Of a stretch of DNA of 64,000 nt, positions 10,454 through 21,643 are shown one piece after another. The DNA is taken from positions 62,001 through 126,000 of the forward strand of contig WSYH01000846.1 of NCBI GenBank assembly GCA_036426205.1. The letters are read 5' to 3'. The notes beneath the pieces were generated by a model. The model saw nothing but the letters and a program-made list of their open reading frames with translations. It was not told the DNA's origin and made no database searches. Each line of letters opens with the position of its first letter. Positions within the stretch are counted from its first letter, which is position 1. The DNA comes from Ascaphus truei (Eukaryota > Chordata > Amphibia > Anura > Ascaphidae). Made by a program: the position numbers and the translations under genes.

Positions 10454-11245
10454 TGTAGCCTGTGTAAAAATGGTGTTCACATCTCTTTCATGCTGGCAGT
10501 AATCCTGGTAAGTATGCAGGGTTGCCAGTAACAATCATGGAGGTTTGCCCTCAAACCCTGGTGAGGTGTCATACTGTATGTCCCAAAGGAAGTGACACAG
10601 AGGGTGTCTGTTTCTGGAGGTGATATAAGACACAGAACTGCCTAAAGTTCAGTTCAGGTGAGTTGGTGTTTTGACTCTGTTCAGGAGAGTCATGTTTAGG
10701 TCTGCAACAGTGTTGCAGAGGCTGATGCAAGAGCTGTGAGTCTGTGCAGCTCACAGCAGACAGAGAAGCTGGTGATTCTCCTTGAGAGGAGAGGTGGAGA
10801 GCAACTCTATTAGAGGAGAAGGAACCTTCTTAATGGAGTGCAGCAGAGAGATGAGCAGCTGAGCTGCTAGCTGTGAGGGGCAGCTGGCCCATACCACCAA
10901 GCAACAATAAAGATGCCCTGTTCAAAGACAACCCACTGTGTGAGTGTGAAGTTACTCTCCAGCGGAAGGCACCACCAAGAAGGAGTTCCTCATCAGAACC
11001 ATCTCCTTGCAGATGCCGAGATCCTGATGAGGTGGAGGCGCTGCACTGGATATAGGCAGGACTCAAGCCCACTACCTCAGCTGCCTGCCTGGGTTGGCAA
11101 TCCCCACACAACATCATGCGGGAGACTCAGGAGTCCTGTTGCCAACAGGTGCACCACCAGACACGACCATGTAATGGGGACTGATTAGACCACAGGGGCC
11201 AATGTGAGATAGGGTGGGTCAGGCTAGGCCAGAAAATCCGTTACA
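10454..11245 (+). mobile_element. Putative Gypsy-type LTR
   Basis: A 792-bp segment begins TGTAGCC right after a purine tract (GGGGGAGAA) and ends GTTACA. It contains an AATAAA signal near 10905. The TG...CA ends and the upstream purine tract suggest a 3' LTR. I cannot find a partner LTR in the window, so the right boundary is uncertain. Confidence 0.35.
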
Positions 11246-11335
11246 AAAAAAAATCTTGTCACATGGTACACCAGCCAATCGGATGGAGGGTGTACCATTG
11301 AACACTCAAATGTGACATCAGAGGCCTTATACAGC

Positions 11336-12535
11336 TGCGGCTGCCTTTATCTTAATGCGGCCATAGCCGCATCGCTCTGACAACCGCCACCAGATGCGGT
11401 CTGTTTGTTTTTTTCTGCAGCGGTTTCCGGAATGTTAGCGCTCAGATTTTTAGCGCTGTCTGCTATACTGCAATATCGTCTAAAAACACAGGTGGGCGTT
11501 CGCGAGATGTTGTCTTAAAAGACTAATAGCAATTCAACCTACAGTACAGTACAGTACAGTACAGCCGTACATTCTCTGCAAGTCTGTGTGCGCAAACAGT
11601 CCTGTAATTGTCAAATGAAACGCATAGGCATGTTACAGTATCACATTTTCGGCGCATAGAGCGCTCTCCCTCTCGCCCCCACGCACACACAAGGCTAAAA
11701 TACTATTTAAACTGCTTATCTACAGTACACCTCTCACACACCATTCCTTGGAATGGATGGCTTTCTGGCTTCAATCTTCCCGAACCTGTCATCACATTCC
11801 TGCGTGTATAACGTTCAGAGCCTGGTGTCACATTTCTGCGCATGCGTGTATAACTTCACATTCATTTAGAAGTTCAAGTCTGAAAAAAAATTAAAAAAAT
11901 GTTGTTTTTTTGGTTTTGTTTCCACACATGAGCCTGCATAAAAATTTGTGATATTCTGATATTCAATCGGTACTGTAGCTTTTTAATGCGACACTATGCA
12001 CATGCTTTATTAATGTGATTTTTATTTATTTGTGGTTGTGGGGATCAAAACATTACAATGACCTGTTGAAAATATTTCTTTGCACGACAGTACAGCTAAT
12101 CCTTCATGCAGCGTTACCACCCTCCCCACCCCCCGCACACACACACAAGGCTCAAGGATTTGATTTCAACTTCTTATCGACACAGACCATTCATTTTCAA
12201 ATGGTTGGCTTTGTGATTGTAATCATCCAGAGCCTGGTGTCACATCTCTGCACCTGCGTGTAATTCTCATGACTCACCCATCCACCACCCCCAACCCTTT
12301 GAGGCTTTGTTTAGGGTAACGCATGCGCACGTGTGATAATCCCTTCTCGAATTTAATATGTTCATCTGATTAGCCCTTCTTGGCAACTACAGAAACTAGT
12401 GTAGATTTGTGAGGTTTACAATGTACTGTACTGTTTAGATGAATGTAATGAATAGAAATGTGTATCCATACCTTCTGGAATTTAATATGTTAATCTGATA
12501 AGCCCTTCTTGTCAACTACAGTAAGTAGTGAATTT
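11336..12535. other. Copy A subterminal non-coding region
   Basis: No gene. Bases 11415-11525 align, in reverse, with 50290-50400 of copy B (shared landmarks: TATACTGCAATA-type, GGGCGTT and AGACTAATA segments), confirming this as the transposase-side end of the element. A CAGTA microsatellite lies at 11543-11565. Repeated landmarks 11669-11850 and 12105-12260 (ACACACACAAGGCT, CATTCATTT, AGAGCCTGGTGTCACAT) form a loose direct repeat. Confidence 0.5.
11540..11566. repeat. CAGTA pentanucleotide microsatellite
   Basis: Five consecutive ACAGT/CAGTA units. The same pentamer recurs as one to three units at dozens of positions across the window, especially 41800-57100. Confidence 0.85.
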
Positions 12536-12539
12536 AAAG

Positions 12540-13590
12540 TTCAAAGAAAAAAAAGGCAACACAGTCGAAATATGGTCGATATATTTATTACATCGTTCCA
12601 CGGTGAGTACATCGTTCCAAAAACTCAGTATGCCTTTAAAACGACTCATCTTTTTTGGAGGTTTTCACCACTTTGCGGATATAATTCTTTAGCTGATGCC
12701 AGACCATTTCGATAGGATTGAAGTTTGGCGATCTGTCATTAGAGGGGGGAAAAAAGGAATAAAATTAGTTAAAGAGATACACAGTAAACAGTGGGGAAAA
12801 ATGAGACATGGTTACTGTACTTACTCCGCTGGTGTCTTCACCCAGTTGATACCGCAGGCAAGAATATGCGCAGTTGAAGCGGTGTGGGATCGTTGTCCTG
12901 GTAGAAACGGTGACCATCTGGGAATTCACGTGTGATGTATTCCACAATCTCAGGCACTATTTTCTCTTGGAACAAATCTTTAATAATGATTCATGTAACA
13001 AGAAAAGAAAAATGCTCAAAATAATGCACACTACAGTAGTACAGTACAGTGCATAAGGCTACAGCATATGACTTTGTGTATTATTTTACCATCAAAGATG
13101 ATGATGCATCCTGGTCCACGCCTAGAGATGGCACCCCACACATGCATCTTCACTGGGTGTTTTGGACGTTGCTTCATAGATATACGTCCTTTTTTGTGGA
13201 ATACAAAGGTGGCAAATCACTCTAGCGATACAGTAGACTCGTCAGTAAAGATGCAATCCTGAAAAGTTTTGCCACTGTCAATCCATGCCTGTGCCTGGAC
13301 CACTCTCTTGATCTTTTTGATGTCCCTTGTCATAGGGTACGCTATGTAATGACAAGGAATAATTTTATAGGTACAGTACAGTTTATTAAACCACACTTTT
13401 ACCTCCTGTACTGTCCAGTACTAACCTCACACGTCCATATTTCCATCCAATTCTGCGTCTCATCTTCATAATGCTGGTCTCTGATACGGTTAGATTATGA
13501 TTTGTATGCACAGTGCCTTTGACCCTTAAGGCACTCTTCTCATCATTCTCTTTACATATTTGGTCAACCAGAAGAGTTGTCTCCCTACAG
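12540..13590 (-). pseudogene. Copy A transposase, exons 5 to 2
   Basis: Read on the - strand, four exons match those of the intact transposase at 45875-47732 with the same intron positions: exon 2 about 13590-13427, exon 3 about 13346-13090 (first catalytic D in FTDES), exon 4 about 12991-12835 (QDNDP), exon 5 from 12732 (SPDFNPIEMVWHQLK, catalytic E) downward. Donor and acceptor dinucleotides are mostly retained. The C-terminal end beyond about 12560 has diverged and the frame is lost, and the start of exon 4 is mutated. Exon 1 lies 4 kb away at 17733-17920 because a PLE was inserted into intron 1. Confidence 0.7.
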
Positions 13591-13679
13591 GAAACAACAA
13601 CACATTACAGTAGGCCACAAGTACAGTACATAATGTATGCTCAGGTGTACAGTATGGCTAAATATATATAATACTGTAA

Positions 13680-13796
13680 TATAAAAGTTATATAAATATA
13701 CAGCGATAATAATAGATAGATATAGAATAGAGTTATATAAATATACAGCGATAACAATAATAATAGATAGATAAAGAATAGAGTTATATAAATATA
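13680..13796. repeat. AT-rich tandem repeat in transposase intron 1 (left part)
   Basis: Units of about 55-60 bp containing GTTATATAAATATACAGCG and AATAATAGATAG. The same array resumes at 17196-17340 on the other side of the inserted PLE. Confidence 0.75.
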
Positions 13797-15922
13797 GATC
13801 AAGATGTGGTGACTCCTGATGCCAATGAACTTGGACCTGTGATTAACTTCAAGGCAAAATCCATCTTCTGCCCCCCAATTCAGGCGGTATCGCAGGTGGA
13901 GGTATTTTCCAATATGGTAATCCGTGACATTAATGAATTATCAGATTTTGCAGGTTCTAGTAACATTTCTAGGTCAGAATGGACAGCCATTAAAGAACTA
14001 AAATTTCTGCCAGACATCATAATCAAACCCTCCGATAAGGGGGGTAATATTGTCCTCTGGCCTAGAAAGTTATATGAAGCAGAAGCATTTAAACAACTAC
14101 GTGATAGACACTGCTATAGGGAACTGCAGGGTGACCCTACTACTAAGTTCAAGGAAGAGCTCGACATTATGGTGCGTGAGGCACTGGCAGAGGGTGTTAT
14201 TAATAGACGTCATCATGACGGTTTAATTACTAAATACCCAGTTACACCAACATTATATCTTCTGCCCAAAATCCATAAGAGCCTCTCCCACCCCCCAGGA
14301 AGACCTATCGTATCGGGTATAGGAGGGTTATGTGAGCCCATAAGCCGTTTCATTGATGCATTCTTACGTTTGCTGTGGAAAATTTACCCTCTTATCCCAG
14401 GGACAGCATGGATATACTCTCACGGCTGGATAATGTGTTTGTTGATAATGATACTATACTAGTCACTTGTGACGTTGAAACACTTTATACCTGTATCCGG
14501 CACGAAGATGGCATTTTTTATATTATATTATTTATTATATTTATATATACATTTTCTTTATATCCATGCAGAACCTGAGTACAAACCTCACAAACACATT
14601 AATACAACTTTTGGATTTCGTTTTGAAACAATTATTTTTTATTCAAAAATACTTATTATTTACAGATCAGAGGAACGGCTATGGGTGCAACATGTGCGCC
14701 CTCCTATGCGAATCTCTTCCTGTGGTGGTGGGAAAGCGAAGAGGTCTTCTCGGAAGCCAATAGTGAGTACACGTCCCATGTGCTGTTGTGGTTGAGATAC
14801 ATCGATGATATTTTCATTCTTTGGCAGGGCACCGCATCCCTGCTGAAACAGTTCATCGATGCTCTCAATCACAACAGCATTAACATCAGGCTCACTTACA
14901 CTTCAAGTGCAACTAATGTAAAGTACCTTGACCTTAGTATCAGTGTTGCTTCTGATGGACACATAGTGACCGATATTTTTCGGAAGACGACACCCTGCAA
15001 CACTATACTACATGCAAGCAGTTTCCATCCTGCGCACCAGATCAAGGGAATACCCAATGGTGTGTTTATCAGACTACGCCGTAATTGCTCGACTATGGAT
15101 ACCTTTAAAACCCAAACAACAGAAATGAGCAATAGATTCAAGGCAAGGGGCTATAGTCAATCGGCCATCAAACGGGGTCTTAATAATAGCTATAAACTAG
15201 ACAGACAAGCTCTATTACAACCAAAACCAAAATCAACATCTACTAAAACCATCAGGTTCATTGGAACTTAAAATAATAAATGGAACAGTCTCAAAAACAT
15301 CCTCCAAAAACATTGGGACATCCTCTTGGTAGATCAGGATCTCCGGGCAATTTTGGGTGATAGAGTCAACCTCACTAGTAGAAGGGCTCCTAACCTAAAG
15401 AATCTGCTAGTCATGAGCCATTACACTACCCCTCCAGGAGTTACTTTCCTTAATCAAGTTAACCTAAAAGGATTCTACAAATGTGGACATTGTTCCGCTT
15501 GTAGACATATAAAGCAGACTAATGTCTTTCATAATTCTAAAGGCACCCGAGATTTTAGAATTTTTCATTTCCTTAATTGTAAATCCAAGAATGTCATCCA
15601 CCATTTGAGCTGTCCTTGCGGCCTGATCTATATTGGCATGACCACCAGGGAATTTCGTGTAAGGGTTCTGGAGCACACACGGAACATTAAAAATGCAACC
15701 AAAGATCTGGCATGTTTAAAAAAAATCACCAGTGTGGCACGCCACTTCCGTGATGTGCATAACTCAGACCCTTCATCCCTGGTGGCCTTTGCCATTGATA
15801 AAATTAACATAGGCATCCGAGGCGGTAATGTGGAGCAACTCCTACTGAAAAAAGAATGCAGGTGGATAGTTCAATTGGGGACTAGTTCAATTGGGGACTA
15901 TGATTCCAACAGGACTAAATGA
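13797..15922 (+). pseudogene. PLE reverse transcriptase with GIY-YIG endonuclease
   Basis: The protein copies PLE RNA into DNA and nicks the target. The first open part (13806-14380) shows DIIIKPSDKGGNIV, YLLPKIHKS and GRPIVSGIG, all PLE RT landmarks. After a frameshift comes VTCDVETLYTCIRHEDG (first catalytic D). An AT-rich stretch at 14509-14572 replaces the expected helix. RT then resumes with RGTAMGATCAPSYANL and LRYIDDIFIL (catalytic DD, about 14792-14820), KYLDLSI, and FIRLRRNC. A stop precedes the linker (HWDILLVDQDL, RRAPNLKNLL) and the GIY-YIG domain (LIYIGMTTREFRVRVLEH, about 15628-15685), which is open to the stop at 15922. At least three frame disruptions make the RT half inactive. 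The 3' endonuclease frame of 198 codons is intact. Confidence 0.8.
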
Positions 15923-17195
15923 CTATCTCAGCTTTGCAATGTTCCTTTATGTTTTCATTTATTTATTCTTTTAGGTTTTCTCCAATTTGCTTTGCCTTTC
16001 TGAGAAATCTACTTTAGAGTTTTATCTTTTTTCTTTAGTTCATCTCTCTTTTTATTTTTTGCTCATTTGTAATACTATCAGTCTATTTAATTTTACTTTG
16101 ACAATATCACTTCTTTATACATTCTCTCTGATATTATTATTTTTCATTTATTCTATCCTCATCCATCTTTCCTTGCTTTTAAACACTCTGCTTAGTAATC
16201 ATGTCTTTTTTTAATCACATTATGTTATTTTCTATGTCCCCCCATGTCTGTCTCTTTAAGGTTCATTTCCCTCTAAGTTCTTCTCGCCCTTACATAGCAA
16301 CAGCTGACACGGATCTATTTTTCAGAAGTTCCTATTGGCTGTTTGCCACGAGTGAACTTTTGGCGCGAAAATGGAGCCCTTTAAAGAGTGTCTGTGTATG
16401 CTGACATTGTATGCTCCTGGAAGAAGCCTTTTTGGCGAAACGGCCGTTGGAGCAGAGCTGTGACAGTACCCCTACCTCCTCCTGACCCGTGTGCTACATC
16501 AGACTGCTCAAGATTTTCCTTTGTGACGTCGCTGATGCCCTAGCGTGGGACGCTGGTCTGTATTGCGGGACTTCCTCATTGCCCTGTTCACTACCCATCT
16601 GTAGTGCTCCCTGTCCCTGGGCTAATCCAGCATAACCTCTGCTCATTACTTTTGAGCTTTTTACCTCTGGGGACTTGTTATGAGTGCTACCAGTGCACTA
16701 CTTGGACTCCCTTCTCTTGCTGCTTATTCCATGTGTGCAGCATAGCTTTGGCATCAGCTTTTCAGAGTCCGTTTGCAGCACATTAGAGGGTCTAATTTTT
16801 ATTCATTTTCAGCTGTGTGTTATACCATCTCTCACCATCACTAAGAGGTTAATGTATATTTTCTGTGTTCTGGTTTGATTTACGAATTCCATTTATTATT
16901 AATTATTTTTTGCTTTAGATCGGCCGATCTAAGTTACACTACTGGGGGAATTTTCTTTCCCCTGGTTCTGTTGTGGTATATTTGTATTTTTTTTGTTTTG
17001 GTCCCTACCAGACTTCATGTGCCTCTTTGGTGTATACTTTTCCATCGTTGTGTCACACAGCAATTTATTATATGATTTGTGTGGGTCTGTCTTGTGTGTT
17101 TTTTATACTCTTTGCTAATAAAGTCCAGTTTTTCCATTTTTTCATTATACATTGTTTGAGTGCACCTTTTTGACCCTTCTTTTTCTTTTTCTTTG
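15923..17195. other. PLE 3' non-coding region
   Basis: T-rich, non-coding, with a hammerhead-like hairpin at 16414-16454 and a T-rich tail near 17150-17190. No gene. Confidence 0.6.
16414..16454 (+). ncRNA. Hammerhead-ribozyme-like hairpin in PLE 3' region
   Basis: CTCCTGGAAGAAGCC is followed by a T loop, GGCGAAACGGCCGTTGG and AG. Stem II is GCC/GGC, stem III is the palindrome ACGGCCGT, and stem I could be CTCC/GGAG. The core is CTGGAAGA rather than CTGANGA, so it is one base off the consensus. Its place in a PLE 3' region fits the known association of PLEs with type I hammerheads. Activity is doubtful. Confidence 0.45.
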
Positions 17196-17345
17196 TGTAT
17201 TATATAAATATACAGTGATAACAATAATAATAGATACAGTAGACATAGAATAGAGTTATATAAATATACAGCGATAACAATAATAATAGATATAGAATAG
17301 AGTTATATAAATATACAGCGATAACAACAATAATAGATATATATT
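17196..17345. repeat. AT-rich tandem repeat in transposase intron 1 (right part)
   Basis: Continuation of the 55-60 bp array at 13680-13796, again with GTTATATAAATATACAGCG units. Sequence from 17346 to 17730 is the remainder of intron 1 and holds a short (GT)n run near 17400. Confidence 0.75.
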
Positions 17346-17732
17346 TACAATAACATACAGTATATATAACAGATATACTATTAACGGTACTTAATGTGTA
17401 TGTGTGTGTGTGTGTCACAATGTGAGTAAACTCTTTTCTGTAATGGGGGGTTGTGAGTGCGTGAGTCATAATGAGTAATAATGAAGTGAGTGATAATCAA
17501 GGAAAGAGGTGCAACTCACTTTCAAATAGAATTGATTATAAGAATGTAGGAATGCAATTATGATAATTGAGGAAGGAGGTGCAACACAATAACAAATTGT
17601 ACAGTACAGTTCATCTAATAATTGCTAGGAAAATTATTCTGTTAAAAACAATAAGCCATCTAACCAATAAAAGTGCTATTGCAGTACTGCACGGTACAGA
17701 AAACATACAGTATCCAAAATACCAGTACTTAC

Positions 17733-17920
17733 GCGGTAGTAACCGTTACTGTCCTCGTGACTTTTTTGGTCTTTCCGTGTGCATGATAGCTCACGGTGGC
17801 TGCTGGTACAACAAGGCCAGACGTACTTAACCAGCATTGAATATCTGCAATTCGTTGTCCTCTCGTGTACATCTCCTTTATTCTCATGCTGAGATTCTTA
17901 GAAATCTTTTTAACAGGCAT
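17733..17920 (-). pseudogene. Copy A transposase, exon 1
   Basis: The - strand exon starts at ATG (complement of 17918-17920) with MPVKKISKNLSMRIKEMY. It encodes a helix-turn-helix of the Tc1 type (LSMRIKEMY, RIADIQCWLS, ATVSYH). It ends at a GTAAGT donor (complement of 17727-17732), at the same position as the donor of exon 1 at 46062. This exon is open, but the rest of the gene (12540-13590) is damaged. Confidence 0.7.
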
Positions 17921-18173
17921 CGCTGCGTGTAGAAAGAAATACAAGCACAAAAATGTATATTCGATGTTTAGTCGATGTGTATTCAATGTGCAGTGAATCC
18001 ACAAAATGGATGGTGTATTTATACGTTAATTAGTCACATTAGAGTACGTCCACTTTTAACACCTGCACCTCATTGCCATGCATAAAAGGTGACACCCATT
18101 GCATAGCCTCCCACTCGATGATCTGTATCTGAGCTTGCCCTTGTCCAGATCCTGCATTGTGCCATCTACTTCC
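17921..18173. promoter_or_regulatory. Divergent intergenic region, transposase/BEN-like gene
   Basis: A region of about 250 bp separates two genes that are transcribed away from each other. A conserved block (TACTCTAATGTGA-type, TGCATGGCAATGAGGTGCAG, GATCTGTATCTGAGCTTGCC) also occurs in copy B between 45338 and 45874, so it is under shared ancestry and probably holds both promoters. No TATA box stands out with certainty. Confidence 0.45.
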
Positions 18174-19643
18174 ATGGATAAACCCTGATTCTACGGACGC
18201 AAGAACCCACTCTCTTCTGACGTGCCTGTCGTGCCGAAAAAGCGAAAGGCGGAAGCCGTTTCAAAGCCAAGACCAAAGCGAAAGGCTAAGGCTAATAAAG
18301 AAAACATTCTGACGACTCCAAAGGCTAAGGCTTTTAAGAAGCCTTATTATGTAAAGAAGAAATTCGCTGATGTAGACACAAAGCAAAACAAATGGAAGCC
18401 AAACAATCGAACCCATGGGTCTCCTCCTCCATCACACCTCGACGACGCTGCCGCTGCTCTCCCGGAAATCCACAGGTCACCTATTCCATCACTCCTCGAC
18501 GACACTGCCGCTTCTCTCCCGGAAATCCACAGGTCACCTCCTCCATCACTCCTCGACGACGCTGCTGCTTCTCTCCCGGAAATCCACAGGTCACCTTCTC
18601 CATCACTCTTTGACGATGCTGCCGCTTCTCTCCCGGAAATCCACAGGTCACCTCCTCCATCACTCCTCAACGACACTGCTGCTTCTCTCCAGGGAACCCC
18701 CATCTCATCCTCTTCAGCACCCATCAACCCAGATGCCACAGCACCCCATGCACAAGATCCAGCTCCTTCGACCGCATGCTGAATGGGTTAAGTGTCAATA
18801 TCCCTGGTAACTCTATGCTGGTAAAGATAGATCTTCTTTTAGAGACGATGCTAAATATGGATCAACGGATGGAGAAGATGGATCAATGGATGGAGAAGAT
18901 GGATCAACGGATGGAGAAGATGGATAAGTGCATGGAGAAGATAGAGACTGACATAGCGGGGATACATAATTTGCTTGGAGTTCATGCCCCTGTATCTCTA
19001 ACGCAGGAGCAGGAGGGTGGCATGGATGGGATGAATAGGAACTTCAACCTTCCATCACCAAGCGCACCCCCTCCATCAGAAAAATATGTGTTCATGTATG
19101 CCGTTGACGAGGATGACATGACAACCCCGTCAAGACCACGCCAGGAGACAACACAGACAAGGCGACCAAGACAAGAGGAAAGCATCCTCCCAGACAACTA
19201 CCCTCGCCTTCCGCCACAAACACACCCGTTCCCAGAAGCACACTCACTCCTAGAAGCAGACCCGCTCCCAGAATCCCACCCACATACGCTTGCATTGAGA
19301 CGGTGCCCGACATCATCTTGCGCGAGCTGTTCCAGCCAGTAAGGGAGAAGTATAGTTTGCAAGTAGTGGTGTAGCCCAGAAACATGCCATGTACATTTTC
19401 AAGCACCACGTGCCCTACGTGGTGTACTGCGGGTGGGCCCACAATGTAAACTACGAAGGGAATTGCGTCAAAAAGGATCTTCCTGAAAATGCAAGAAAGA
19501 CTATTGTGGAGGAATTGTGGCGCTATTTTACAATTAGCGATCATTTAATGAAGATCGTGAGAGACTCCATAAATGGCATATTGCAGCATACAAGGAATCG
19601 TTCCTGGAAGGACGATTTGCTGGGGATCGAATTCGCTGCGTGA
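18174..19643 (+). pseudogene. Copy A BEN-like/coiled-coil accessory gene
   Basis: The start ATG at 18174 aligns with the start of the copy B homologue (45337); codon 5 is a TGA stop here. The N terminus is basic and NLS-like (KKRKAEAVSKPRPKRKAKAN). Five 19-residue repeats follow (SPPPSLLDDAAASLPEIHR type, 18414-18700). After a frameshift near 18735 the protein continues with a heptad region of repeated MDQRMEK units (about 18850-18950), a Ser/Pro-rich linker, and TVPDIILREL. A second frameshift near 19380 precedes a C-terminal domain (19389-19643) with CGWAHNVNYEGN, DLPENARKTIVEEL and RDSINGILQHTRN, which looks BEN-like. BEN domains bind DNA or partner proteins. Its role in the transposon is unknown. 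Confidence 0.6.
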
Positions 19644-19689
19644 TTGGTCATCTGTTCAAATGTTGTCTCATTTTTGACTTGTTGATTGT

Positions 19690-20336
19690 TTTATGTTGTA
19701 TTCTGAAATGTTTTTACTTACAGTACACCATGAATTTGTTTTTACTTACTCCACCAATAAAAAAAATGCTGCTTGTTTTAAATTGTATTCTTCAATGTTT
19801 TTAATTACAGTACACAATGAATGTTTTTTTACTTACTGTACGCCACCAATAAAAAAAATACTGCTTGTTTTAAATTGTATTCTTCAATGTTTTTACTTAC
19901 AGTACACCATGAATGTTTTTTTTACTTACTCCACCAATTAAAAAATGCTGCTTGTTTTAAATTGTGTTCTTCAATGTTTTTACTTACAGTACACCATGAA
20001 TGTTGTTTTACTTACTGTACGTCACCAATAAAAAAATGCTGCTTGTTTTAAATTGTATTCTTCAATGTTTTTACTTAAAGTACACCATGAATGTTTTTTT
20101 ACTTACTGTACTCCACCAATAAAAAAAAAGGCTGCTTGTTTTAAGTTATATTCTTCAATGTTTTTACTTACTGTAAAGTACACCATGAATGTTTTTTTAC
20201 TTACTGTACTCCACCAATAAAAAAAATGCTGCTTGTTTTAAGTTGTATTCTAAAATGTTTTTACTTACAGTACAGTACACCATGATTGTTTTTTTACTTA
20301 CTCCGCCAATAAAAAAATGCTGCTTCTTTCAATTGT
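19690..20336. repeat. AATAAA-rich tandem array, unit about 88-95 bp
   Basis: About seven tandem units each contain CAATGTTTTTACTTACAGTA, ACACCATGAATG, CCACCAATAAAAAAA and TGCTGCTTG. Every unit carries an AATAAA on the + strand. The array begins just after the stop of the BEN-like gene and lies between it and the convergent forkhead gene. The same unit is found at 40545-40825, 42615-42690 (inverted), 50500-50620 and 56780-56905, always at the equivalent place in the transposon. Confidence 0.85.
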
Positions 20337-20587
20337 AATTGTTTCATTGTGTCTCCATGGAGGGCATTCGGGGTAGGCATGCGCATTACATCAAAACAGT
20401 ATTAAAATGCATTATTAGAATTAGTATTATTATTAGAACACACATACTGTAATACATGTACAGAATAAATGCATACTTTTCATTTTCGGGGTTTATTATA
20501 AAGTATATAAAAAATTATTGTATACTTTATGAAAAAACAGCATACTGTTTCAGGTTTTCTATAGAGCTCACAGTTATTCTATCCTAA
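20337..20587. other. Copy A non-coding segment between array and forkhead gene
   Basis: AT-rich sequence matching 50620-50875 and 56905-57170 of the other copies. No gene. It would hold the 3' untranslated region of the forkhead gene. Confidence 0.5.
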
Positions 20588-20704
20588 TCAATAAAAATGG
20601 CACTGATTCAGATTCAGCAGTGTGCAAGCATCATTACACAAAGCGATATTATCCATCAAAATCCCTCCATTTGCCGTTCTCAGCATGATGACAAAGTTTC
20701 TTTT
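20588..20704 (-). pseudogene. Copy A forkhead gene, probable exon 2
   Basis: On the - strand a CCTCAG acceptor (complement of 20705-20710) opens a short exon conserved in the other copies near 42171, 50985 and 57270. Depending on phase it reads a basic KRNFVIML... frame ending NLNQCHFY and stop, or a frame beginning EKKLCHH. The copies disagree about phase, so the true C terminus is unresolved. Intron 1 of this gene spans 20711-21285. Confidence 0.35.
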
Positions 20705-21284
20705 CTGAGGAAGAAAAATAAAAGTATTACTTTAATGGATGGTTCCCGCAATCCCCTTGGTCAGTCCTAACAATAATTTTCTCAGGGGGCGTCTCTTGTT
20801 CACATACACACATACGCCTATATGTGATGAGACGCATACAGTATAGTGGCGGCCGCCTTTAGCCTCCTGCGGCTGCCACGCGGGGTTTTTTAAAATGCGG
20901 CGATGCGCTGCTTTTTTTTTTTAGTTTTCACGCGCCACGGGCGCGTTTAATGATAAGCGCCATTAGCGCTTATCTGATGAATGCGGCCGCCACGCTGGAA
21001 ACTCTGCTAGAAACGGAGATATCGCCCCGGATAAATGCGGGCAAGTAGGAGGTTAAAGGCGGGCGCAGCAGTATGCGTTTCAACAAGCTTCCAATGCAAA
21101 TGCGCCTAGCTGTCCACCAATATTTCAGTATCTTCTGTAGTAGCTGCTCAGCCAATGCTGGACTACATTTTGGCGAATTGTGACTAAAGAACTAAATAAC
21201 CATAAGCAAAGCGATTGATTACAAGAGAATCGCTTTACTGTGCATTGATATTGATATGGTAAAAAAAGAATTAAATACGGCAGC

Positions 21285-21398
21285 TGTATCCACCATAGAC
21301 GTTGCCATTCGATTGTCACTGAGCCACTGCCAGTCCCGTAGTCTTGATTATACACGTAGTTGACAGGTGACAGCGGGCCTGCTACACCTGTAGTTGAC
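21285..21398 (-). pseudogene. Copy A forkhead gene, 3' part of exon 1
   Basis: The - strand encodes STTGVAGPLSPVNYVYNQDYG, the C-terminal segment of the forkhead protein as in 57647-57985. It is separated from the rest of exon 1 (29340-29869) by the 7.9-kb insertion 21399-29328, with CTGTAGTTGAC duplicated at 21388-21398 and 29329-29339. An extra base shifts the frame relative to copy C. Confidence 0.6.
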
Positions 21399-21643
21399 GG
21401 AAACAAAAGAAACAGCGCACAACGCCAAATAGTGAAGCAAGTAATTGCAAAAGTATATTAATAAAAGGGTATTATTCTGCATACATCATATAGGTGATAA
21501 AGTTGCATTTAGTGTGTATCACACTGATTACCACTCGGCAGCTGTTGGCAGGAAAGTCAGGTGCTTGCTTCTCTTTGCGATAACTGCTGTACTGACTCTG
21601 GAGCAGGATTCTTGTTTGGACTCCTCATCCGACAGTATGCGTC

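Larger units (their letters stand above)
13797..17195 (+). mobile_element. Penelope-like element, 5'-truncated, inserted in intron 1
   Basis: A 3.4-kb insertion splits an AT-rich tandem array. TTATATAAATATA occurs at both borders and may be the target duplication, although the array itself makes this ambiguous. The element starts inside its coding sequence, so it is 5'-truncated, which is common for PLEs. It holds RT, linker and GIY-YIG (13797-15922), then about 1.25 kb of non-coding 3' region with a hammerhead-like hairpin (16414-16454). It is better preserved than the PLE at 1-1345. Confidence 0.8.

Noticed and set aside
18347..18739. A 130-codon repetitive frame on the - strand
   Set aside because: It is the complement of the 19-residue repeat region of the BEN-like gene; 57-bp repeats stay open in several frames.
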